DNA of 5,327 nt from Acidimicrobiia bacterium (GTDB lineage Bacteria; Actinomycetota; Acidimicrobiia; IMCC26256; JAENVU01), in the NCBI GenBank assembly GCA_025357995.1, contig JANYLF010000274.1:1-5327 (forward strand), in the 5' to 3' direction. Made by a program: the position numbers and the translations under genes. Below, piece by piece: positions 1 through 5,035 of the stretch (position 1 is the first letter of the stretch; each line of letters begins with the position of its first letter). The notes below the pieces were generated by a model. The model searched no databases. It had not been told where the DNA came from and was given only the letters and a program-made list of their open reading frames with translations.

Positions 1-24
1 GCGGCCGACTTTTGTTCGAGTTCT

Positions 25-828
25 TTACGCGGCGACTGGTTCGCCTTGCAGTCGCTTGTACATGTAGCCCGTCGCGATGGTGACCACGGGCATGGCAACG
101 ATCAAGCCAATGCAGAGGGCGATGAAGCCGGCAAACGTGACGACCCAAGACAGCAGCAGGAAGATGATCACTGCCCCTATATTCTCCTTCACCAGGTTGA
201 AGCTTGCGGTGATGGCTTCCACGGGTGCCAGCTTCTTGTCGATGACGAAGTAGCCCCAGAACATCGTGAAGAACGCCACTGCAATACCGGGCAGGATGCA
301 GAGCACGAACCCGATGAACGTCAGGATGCCGACGAGGATCGCGGTCAGGAAGTAGGGCCCGAAGCTATCGAACGACATCACACTCGACGCTTCCAGCTTC
401 TCGCCCCGAACGATGATCAACGTGGCCCGGATGATGAAGTACTGCAGGATCGTGCTCCCCAGGTAGAAGAGGAACTGGAAGAGCCCGTTCGCGAACAGAG
501 TCGTGAAGAAGCTGGGACTCGATCCGCATCCGCCGCTACTGCGGATCACACCGTTGCTGATCCGGACCGTGCAGCTATCGACGCTCGTCAGACTGCGTTG
601 GATCAGGAACCCGATCACGCCCAGGACCGCCATGGCGACGAAGCCGACGATCAAGGCCACCAGGATGACTTGCCAGTACTGCAGGAATTTCTCCCAGCCG
701 TACTTGATGGCCGATGTTGCGTCGGCGGGTTGACTGCCACCGCCGGACGCGGGCACGCCACCACCGGGCGGCGGGGGTGGGGGAGGTGGAGGAGGAGGCG
801 GGGCGGAACCGGGCGGGAACTGGGACAT
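25..828 (-). CDS. Multi-pass membrane protein with a polyproline N-terminal tail (function unknown)
   Basis: This 267-residue protein has two parts. Residues 1-40 are a soluble, disordered tail (MSQFPP, then 12 consecutive prolines at 10-21, then Gly/Ser/Ala-rich). Residues 50-255 are strongly hydrophobic, with about five or six membrane segments near 53-77, 112-140, 157-180, 180-196, 217-236 and 236-255. A loop at about 80-106 contains two cysteines (86 and 101) that could form a disulfide if the loop lies outside the cell. The stretch from LPG (179-181) through DKKLAPVEAITASFNLVKEN (198-217) resembles the pattern in bacterial membrane domains of the glycerophosphodiesterase-membrane/YciC-like type, where a helix ending LPG is followed by an 'EAL..S..L.K.N' segment. 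That family link is by eye only. The ATG start is supported by GGAG six bases upstream (835-838). It is divergent from the DUF2752-dispanin unit and shares its N-terminal tag with the dispanin protein. The biochemical role is unknown. Confidence 0.85.
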   Translation of the reverse strand: MSQFPPGSAPPPPPPPPPPPPGGGVPASGGGSQPADATSAIKYGWEKFLQYWQVILVALIVGFVAMAVLGVIGFLIQRSLTSVDSCTVRISNGVIRSSGGCGSSPSFFTTLFANGLFQFLFYLGSTILQYFIIRATLIIVRGEKLEASSVMSFDSFGPYFLTAILVGILTFIGFVLCILPGIAVAFFTMFWGYFVIDKKLAPVEAITASFNLVKENIGAVIIFLLLSWVVTFAGFIALCIGLIVAMPVVTIATGYMYKRLQGEPVAA

Positions 829-967
829 ACTCGTCTCCGATCAGGGGCGCGAACTGGAGAAACGGTAACGACGCGTCCGCGCGGAATCGCGGATGCCCTC
901 CTGATGACCCGTCGCGACCTCTCGACAGTCCCCGTTTCGTGCCGGTCGCGCTCCTACGCTCGGGATC
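829..967. promoter_or_regulatory. Divergent intergenic region between two membrane-protein genes
   Basis: These 139 bases separate the start codons of the minus-strand polyproline membrane protein and the plus-strand DUF2752 gene, so promoters for both must lie here or in the neighbouring coding sequence. The minus-strand ribosome binding site is visible at 835-838. On the plus strand TACGCT (955-960) fits the loose actinobacterial -10 pattern TANNNT and lies seven bases before the GTG at 968, which would suit a leaderless transcript. No good -35 box is found at the usual distance. TANNNT is common by chance, so the promoter assignment is weak. Confidence 0.4.
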
Positions 968-1429
968 GTGCAGGGAGCGTCAACCGTCGACGGGTTCGCC
1001 GCGATGCGAGCGCCGAGCGAGCCTCCGGGCGTTCCCCGTCCGATGCTCGGGCCGGCCATTGCCGGTGCCATCGGCCTCGGGACGTGCGTTGCGTTTGGCA
1101 TCGTGAATCCGGAGGGCGGACCCACGATTTGTCCGTTCCGAGCGGCAACCGGCCTGTATTGCCCGGGATGTGGGGCCACGCGCATGATGCACCAGTTGAT
1201 GATCGGCGACGTCGGACGCGCGTTTCGCCTCAACCCACTCGCGTTTCTCTTCGTGCCGCTCATGGCGTGGTGGTGTTTCGCGGGGCTCACCGCGATGCTC
1301 GGCGGTCCACGATGGGCGACGCCGACGTTCACCGCGCGTCAGACCTGGTTGCTCGCGGGCGTGGTGCTCGCGTTTTGGATCCTTCGCAATATCCCGACGA
1401 GTCCGTTCACCCTGCTCGCCCCCGGCTGA
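968..1429 (+). CDS. DUF2752 family small membrane protein
   Basis: This protein of up to 153 residues carries the hallmark of DUF2752: a cysteine motif CPFRAATGLYCPGCGATR at 55-72 (Cys55, Cys65, Cys68), followed by the amphipathic segment with R84, R87 and NPLAF (89-93). Predicted membrane segments lie near 28-46, 88-112 and 124-141. The C-terminal FWILRNIP (136-143) also matches the usual family ending. The conserved cysteine cluster would suit metal binding or redox/disulfide chemistry at the membrane, but the family has no established function. The start is uncertain. GTG at 968 gives the longest form, with no clear ribosome binding site; ATG at 1004 (codon 13) and ATG at 1043 (codon 26) are alternatives, and the last still keeps the first membrane helix. 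It is followed 26 bases later by the dispanin-family gene, almost certainly on the same transcript. Confidence 0.88.
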   Translation: MQGASTVDGFAAMRAPSEPPGVPRPMLGPAIAGAIGLGTCVAFGIVNPEGGPTICPFRAATGLYCPGCGATRMMHQLMIGDVGRAFRLNPLAFLFVPLMAWWCFAGLTAMLGGPRWATPTFTARQTWLLAGVVLAFWILRNIPTSPFTLLAPG

Positions 1430-1443
1430 CCGCCGGCTGACCG
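1422..1443. repeat. Perfect 11-bp tandem duplication across a stop codon
   Basis: The unit ccggctgaccg occurs twice back to back, at 1422-1432 and 1433-1443. The first copy contains the TGA stop of the DUF2752 gene. The second copy places another TGA 11 bases later in a different frame. It fills most of the gap to the next gene and looks like a small local duplication. Confidence 0.8.
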
Positions 1444-1455
1444 AAACGAGAGCCC

Positions 1456-1809
1456 GTGTCGCAGTTTCCGCCGCCAGCACCGCCGCCGCCTCCACCCCCA
1501 CCGCCGCCACCCGTGGGTGGCTACGGGATGCCACCGGGCGGAATGCCTCCGCAGAATGTGCCGACGTACCTCGCGCAGTCGATCCTCTGCACACTGTTCT
1601 GCTGCTTGCCTGCAGGGGTCGTGGCGATCGTTTATGCCGCGCAGGTGGGGGGAAAGCTCTCCTCCGGCGACTACGCAGGCGCGCTCGCGGCTTCGAAGAA
1701 CGCGAAGACGTGGTCGTGGGTCTCGTTCGGGGTAGGTCTCGCGGTCATCGTGATCTACGTCATCGTCATCATCGCGGCAGCCGCGTCATCGAGCACCTCG
1801 AGCCCGTAG
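1456..1809 (+). CDS. CD225/dispanin family membrane protein with a polyproline N-terminal tail
   Basis: This 117-residue protein begins MSQFPPPA, followed by 11 prolines (9-19) and a short Gly/Pro/Met linker to about residue 36. The remainder fits the CD225 (dispanin) domain, the family that in animals includes the IFITM proteins. A first hydrophobic segment (about 39-62) contains Cys45, Cys49 and Cys50 in the order CTLFCCLPAG. Next is an amphipathic loop, KLSSGDYAGALAASKNAKTW (67-86), matching the 'G D...A...S..AK' pattern of the family. A second membrane segment spans about 88-111, with a short Ser-rich end. The start is GTG at 1456, with a weak GAGAG (1448-1452) close by. Length and layout suit bacterial dispanins, whose function is not established. 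Membrane-adjacent cysteines in eukaryotic relatives are palmitoylated; whether that applies here is unknown. The gene is co-directional with DUF2752 and ends 4 bp from the convergent DUF4870 gene. Confidence 0.85.
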   Translation: MSQFPPPAPPPPPPPPPPPVGGYGMPPGGMPPQNVPTYLAQSILCTLFCCLPAGVVAIVYAAQVGGKLSSGDYAGALAASKNAKTWSWVSFGVGLAVIVIYVIVIIAAAASSSTSSP

Positions 1810-1813
1810 TCCG

Positions 1814-2296
1814 CTACTTGATGATGCGAATGTTGATCGGGTAGCGGTAGCGCACGCCTTTACCGGCTTGCACTGCGGCGATGATGTGGAACACCAGACC
1901 GCCGATCACAATCGCGAGCAGCGTGAAGAAGCCGACGATCACGAAGATCAACGGAATGCTGATGAGCGTTCCGATGAAGAGCGTGATGTCGAAGTTCAAC
2001 GCTTCCACTGCCTGATCGCGCACGAACGGCCGCTCGTTCCCCTTCACGAGTAACGCGACGAGTGCGATCACCCAACCGAGAATGTGCGAGAGCACCGCCC
2101 ACGTCTTGTCGTCCGATGTGACGACGTTCGGGTCCGCGAACCAGGGCGCCGGAATCGCGCGCGGCACCGGAACGCCGACGGGTTGGTCGACCGCGGTCGC
2201 GCCGTTCGTACTCACGTTCGCGGTCCATGCCTCGCCGTCCCAATAACGAACCTGGAACCGCCCGAACGGATCCGGGTACCACCCCGGCGGCGTCAC
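1814..2296 (-). CDS. DUF2510-DUF4870 membrane protein
   Basis: Counting from the GTG at 2296 the product has 160 residues. Residues 3-30 form a DUF2510 module (PGWYPDPFGRFQVRYWDG), a short Trp/Tyr-rich N-terminal module typical of actinobacterial membrane proteins. A linker of about 30 residues rich in Val, Pro and Ala leads into a DUF4870-like domain at 65-160. That domain has a first helix beginning TWAVLSHILGW, then ERPFVRDQAVEALNF (88-102), two further hydrophobic stretches (about 104-122 and 122-143) and the ending GKGVRYRYPINIRIIK. I prefer GTG 2296, which gives MTPPGWYPDP, the usual way such proteins start. The longer frame opens with TTG at 2353, but that codon lies inside an inverted repeat, has no ribosome binding site and adds 19 residues outside the domain. 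The function is unknown. The gene is downstream of the thiolase in the same direction and convergent with the dispanin gene. Confidence 0.85.
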   Translation of the reverse strand: MTPPGWYPDPFGRFQVRYWDGEAWTANVSTNGATAVDQPVGVPVPRAIPAPWFADPNVVTSDDKTWAVLSHILGWVIALVALLVKGNERPFVRDQAVEALNFDITLFIGTLISIPLIFVIVGFFTLLAIVIGGLVFHIIAAVQAGKGVRYRYPINIRIIK

Positions 2297-2309
2297 GAGC
2301 CCTACGACG

Positions 2310-2357
2310 TTTCTTGTCGCGGCAGGTTCGTCCCAGCGACCCAAACGCGACAAGAAA
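2310..2357 (-). terminator. Perfect 12-bp inverted repeat after the thiolase stop (hairpin; terminator or attenuator-like)
   Basis: The arm tttcttgtcgcg (2310-2321) is exactly complementary to cgcgacaagaaa (2346-2357), with a 24-base loop. The stem can be extended outward by two pairs past a bulged G (2358). Inside the loop a second short stem is possible (2328-2330 with 2337-2339, and 2325-2326 with 2340-2341). It starts nine bases after the thiolase stop codon and ends 13 bases before the GTG of the DUF2510-DUF4870 gene. No T-run follows on the minus strand, so it is not a textbook intrinsic terminator. The position suits transcript ending, 3' end protection, or partial attenuation between the two genes; a protein-binding operator is the alternative. 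Confidence 0.5.
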
Positions 2358-2366
2358 GCGAAGGCA

Positions 2367-3554
2367 TCAGTCGATGGTCCGGATCAGCGCAGCGTCGCCT
2401 TGGCCGCCACCACCACACAAAGCCGCGGCGCCGAGGCCTCCGCCGCGACGGCGGAGTTCGTGGATGATCGAGCCGACGATGCGCGCGCCGCTCATCCCGA
2501 CGGGATGACCGAGCGCGATCGCGCCGCCGTTCACGTTCACCACGTCGTCGGTGATGCCGAGGTCGCGCATCGACGCGAGGCCAACCGCGGCGAACGCTTC
2601 GTTGAGCTCGAAGAGATCGACGTCGGTCAGCGGCAGGTTCGCCTGATCGAGTGCGCGCTTGATCGCACGCGACGGCTGGGTGAGGAGTGACGGGTCCGGG
2701 CCCGCGACCATGCCGAAGCCCACGAGCTCCGCGATGGGAGTCGCGCCCAACTCCTCGGCCTTCTCGCGGCTCATCACGATGAGCGCCGCGGCACCGTCGG
2801 AGATCTGCGACGCGTTCCCAGCGGTGATCGAACCGTCCTTGGTGAACGCGGCGCGCAAACCGGAGAGGGACTCGGTGGTGGTCTCCGGGCGCACACCCTC
2901 GTCTTCGAGGACCAACACCGGGTCGCCCTTGCGTTGGGGGACCGGCACGGGAACGATCTCGTCAGCCAGGCGACCGGCCTTCATCGCGGCGGCCGCTCGC
3001 TCGTGGCTCTTCGCCGCGACCTCGTCTTGCATCTCACGCGTGAGGCCGCCGAACGTGCCGATGTACTTATCGGTCCCCGCGCCCATGTGCACCGCGTCGA
3101 ACGCGCACCACAGACCGTCGTTCACCAACGAGTCGATCACCTCGCCGTTGCCCATCCGGTATCCCGCGCGCGCCTTCGGCAGCAGGTACGGCGCGTTGGT
3201 CATCGACTCCATGCCCCCGGCGACCACGACCTCGGCGTCACCACTCTGAATCATCTGATCCGCCAGGTACAGCGCGTTCACCCCCGAGAGGCACACCTTG
3301 TTGATGGTGACCGCCGGAACGCTCATCGGAATGCCGGCCTTGAACGCGGCTTGCCGCGCGGTGATCTGGCCCTGACCGGCCTGGAGCACCTGGCCCATGA
3401 TCACGTAGTCCACCTGCTCGGCACCGACACCGGCGCGTTCGAGCGCGCCTTTGATCGCGATTCCGCCGAGGTCTTGCGCGCTGAAGGATGCGAGCGCGCC
3501 GGACAACTTGCCGATCGGCGTGCGGGCGGTGGACACGATCACGGAACCGGGCAT
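2367..3554 (-). CDS. Acetyl-CoA C-acetyltransferase (thiolase)
   Basis: This 395-residue protein has the full length and all catalytic motifs of thiolase. The nucleophile is Cys88 in NKVCLSG (85-91), followed by the GGMESMTNAPYLLP region (113-126). NEAF lies at 318-321, His350 in GGAIALGHPVGMSGAR (343-358), and the second catalytic Cys380 in LCGGGGQGDA (379-388). The enzyme class reversibly condenses two acetyl-CoA to acetoacetyl-CoA plus CoA, or cleaves 3-ketoacyl-CoA, in the cytosol. The start ATG has GGGAG five bases upstream (3560-3564). The gene is divergent from crotonyl-CoA carboxylase/reductase, which favours a biosynthetic or C2-assimilation role. Sequence alone does not exclude a beta-oxidation or other 3-ketoacyl-CoA thiolase, so I leave out the symbol (phaA/atoB-like or fadA-like). 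ITARQAA (64-70) replaces the NPARQAA commonly seen in biosynthetic thiolases. Confidence 0.95.
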   Translation of the reverse strand: MPGSVIVSTARTPIGKLSGALASFSAQDLGGIAIKGALERAGVGAEQVDYVIMGQVLQAGQGQITARQAAFKAGIPMSVPAVTINKVCLSGVNALYLADQMIQSGDAEVVVAGGMESMTNAPYLLPKARAGYRMGNGEVIDSLVNDGLWCAFDAVHMGAGTDKYIGTFGGLTREMQDEVAAKSHERAAAAMKAGRLADEIVPVPVPQRKGDPVLVLEDEGVRPETTTESLSGLRAAFTKDGSITAGNASQISDGAAALIVMSREKAEELGATPIAELVGFGMVAGPDPSLLTQPSRAIKRALDQANLPLTDVDLFELNEAFAAVGLASMRDLGITDDVVNVNGGAIALGHPVGMSGARIVGSIIHELRRRGGGLGAAALCGGGGQGDAALIRTID

Positions 3555-3671
3555 GGCGACTCCCGTCGAGAGCTGACACCGGCTGGGTTACCGGTGAGTA
3601 AGGAGGAGAATCGTAGCCCCAGACGGGTCGATATGGTCCAGCCGTCGACCTCGCCACTACCGTCGGCGGCC
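3555..3671. promoter_or_regulatory. Divergent promoter region between thiolase and ccr
   Basis: The 117 bases between the two start codons must contain control elements for both genes. Visible items are the thiolase ribosome binding site (GGGAG on the minus strand, 3560-3564), an interrupted palindrome (3577-3596), and a strong plus-strand purine tract aggaggaga (3601-3609). Two plus-strand TANNNT boxes, TATGGT (3632-3637) and TACCGT (3658-3663), are possible -10 elements. The second lies eight bases before the ATG at 3672 and would give a leaderless message. None has a convincing -35 partner, so the exact promoters remain undetermined. Confidence 0.5.
3577..3596. promoter_or_regulatory. Operator-like dyad in the thiolase-ccr gap
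   Basis: The interrupted palindrome caccgg-N8-ccggtg has six-base perfect arms (3577-3582 and 3591-3596) and lies midway between two divergent acyl-CoA metabolism genes. A dyad of about 20 bp in such a gap suits binding of a dimeric repressor, for example of the TetR type that often controls acyl-CoA genes. No regulator gene is in the window. Six-base GC-rich arms can arise by chance, so this is a candidate only. Confidence 0.35.
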
Positions 3672-5018
3672 ATGACGACTGAGATCGACGCCATTCGTAC
3701 CGCCGTCCTCGAAGGCGCGCCCGGCGACGGGCTCGCCGCCTTGCCGCTGCCCGAAGGAGTGCGGGGCGCGCTGGTGCGGGCCGACGAGCAGGAGATGTTC
3801 GCGGGCATGGCGTCGGAGGAGAAAGACCCTCGGACTTCGGTACACGTGGAGGAGTTTCCGTTCCCCGAGATCGCGCCGGACGAAGTGGTGCTGGCGGTCA
3901 TGGCGAGCTCGATCAACTTCAACACGGTATGGACCTCGATCTTCGAACCCCTTCCTACGTTCGGCTTCTTGAAGCGTCTCGGCAAGGAGAGCGTCTGGGG
4001 CGCGCGTCACGACCAACCGTTTCATGTGATCGGCAGCGACGCCGCGGGAGTGGTGCTGCGCGTGGGTTCCGCGGTCCGGAACTGGAAGCCGGGCGACAAC
4101 GTGACCGTCCATTGCAACTACCTCGACGATCAAGATCCTTCCGCCCACGACGACTCGATGATGGCCACGAACCAACGCATCTGGGGTTTCGAATCCAACT
4201 TCGGCGGGCTCGCGGATCTGAGCGTGGTGAAGGCCAACCAACTCATGCCGAAGCCCGCGCACCTCACGTGGGAAGAGGCCGCAGTCAACGCGCTGTGCAA
4301 CTCCACGAGCTACCGCATGATCGTGAGTCCGAACGGTTCGCACATGACCCAGGGCCAGACGGTGCTCGTCTGGGGCGCGACGGGTGGGATCGGCGCGTAC
4401 GCGTGTCAGTACGTGCGCAACGGCGGTGGCACTCCGGTCGCGGTGGTGTCGAGTGAGAAACGCGTTGCCCTGCTCAACGACATGGGGATCGAAGCCGTGA
4501 TCGACCGCCGCGCCGAGGGCTACAACTTCTGGAACGCAGAAGGCGTGCAGGATCCGAGCGAGTGGAAGCGCTTCGGCAAGAAGATCCGCGAGGTCGCGGG
4601 CACCGACCCGGACATCGTGTTCGAGCACCCCGGCCGTTCAACGATGGGCGCGTCGGTCTTCGTGGCGAAACGCGGCGGGATGATCATCACCTGTGCGGCC
4701 ACGAGCGGCTTCATGATCGAGTACGACAACCGCTACCTCTGGATGAACCTGAAGACGCTCAAGGGCTGTCACTTCGCGAACTACCGAGAGGCGTGGGAAG
4801 CGAACCGCGCGGTGTGCGAAGGCAGGGTGCACCCCACGCTGTCGAAGGTGTTCACCCTCGCCGACGTGGGTGAGGCCGCGTACCAAGTGCATCACAATAT
4901 GCACGAGGGAAAGCTCGGTGTGTTGTGTCTCGCGCCCGAAGAAGGCCTCGGCGTGACCGACGGCGAAATGCGCGAGCGCCTGCTGCCCGAGATCACCTTG
5001 TTCCGCCGCCACGCGTAG
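3672..5018 (+). CDS. ccr: Crotonyl-CoA carboxylase/reductase
   Basis: This 448-residue enzyme of the medium-chain dehydrogenase/reductase superfamily performs the NADPH-dependent reductive carboxylation of crotonyl-CoA to (2S)-ethylmalonyl-CoA, the committed step of the ethylmalonyl-CoA pathway. Family landmarks include LPLPEGVRGAL (24-34), KDPRTSVHVEEFP (51-63), SSINFNTVWTSIFEP (79-93), HVIGSDAAGVV (118-128), WGFESNFGG (171-179), the NADPH-binding VWGATGGIGAYACQ (233-246), AEGYNFW (281-287), FEHPGRSTMGASV (317-329), YDNRYLWMNLK (351-361) and HFANYREAWEANR (367-379). The residues lining the CO2 pocket of the Kitasatospora setae enzyme (Asn81, Phe170, Glu171, His365) correspond to Asn84, Phe173, Glu174 and His367 here. 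ATG 3672 matches the family's usual start, but it lacks a clear ribosome binding site; in-frame ATG 3633 and GTG 3594 are possible. An ethylmalonyl-CoA supply for polyketides is an alternative role; no polyketide genes are seen. Confidence 0.96.
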   Translation: MTTEIDAIRTAVLEGAPGDGLAALPLPEGVRGALVRADEQEMFAGMASEEKDPRTSVHVEEFPFPEIAPDEVVLAVMASSINFNTVWTSIFEPLPTFGFLKRLGKESVWGARHDQPFHVIGSDAAGVVLRVGSAVRNWKPGDNVTVHCNYLDDQDPSAHDDSMMATNQRIWGFESNFGGLADLSVVKANQLMPKPAHLTWEEAAVNALCNSTSYRMIVSPNGSHMTQGQTVLVWGATGGIGAYACQYVRNGGGTPVAVVSSEKRVALLNDMGIEAVIDRRAEGYNFWNAEGVQDPSEWKRFGKKIREVAGTDPDIVFEHPGRSTMGASVFVAKRGGMIITCAATSGFMIEYDNRYLWMNLKTLKGCHFANYREAWEANRAVCEGRVHPTLSKVFTLADVGEAAYQVHHNMHEGKLGVLCLAPEEGLGVTDGEMRERLLPEITLFRRHA

Positions 5019-5035
5019 GCGCGGGCCGCCCGAAA

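Noticed and set aside
46..1440. Long open frame on the plus strand (464 codons) opposite the polyproline membrane protein and overlapping DUF2752
   Set aside because: It reads as Arg/Asp/His-rich low-complexity sequence with no domain. The opposing frame has clear membrane segments, and DUF2752 is recognisable in another frame. It is a GC-rich shadow frame.
841..1594. Minus-strand open frames (841-1332 and 980-1594) opposite DUF2752 and the dispanin start
   Set aside because: They show no motif and are antisense to the conserved CPFRAATGLYCPGC region; both are shadows of the real genes.
1810..1813. Terminator between the convergent dispanin and DUF4870 genes
   Set aside because: Only 4 bp separate the stops, and I found no stem-loop there; any termination signal would have to lie in coding sequence.
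2297..2353. TTG start at 2353 for the DUF2510-DUF4870 gene
   Set aside because: It lies inside the perfect inverted repeat, lacks a ribosome binding site, and adds residues outside the DUF2510 module; GTG 2296 gives the typical N-terminus.
2934..3671. Upstream extension of the ccr frame across the thiolase gene
   Set aside because: The translated extension is antisense to conserved thiolase sequence and is His/Arg-rich without domain content. Known Ccr proteins start near MTTEIDAIRT, so the start was placed at 3672.
3657..4628. Minus-strand open frame of 323 codons within ccr
   Set aside because: It is antisense to strongly conserved Ccr motifs, and its product is rich in His, Arg and Val with no recognisable motif.
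5019..5035. Possible terminator between the convergent ccr and propeller genes
   Set aside because: Only short GC complementarity (around ggc/gcc in gcgcgggccgccc) is present, with no stable stem and no T-run in the 17-bp gap.
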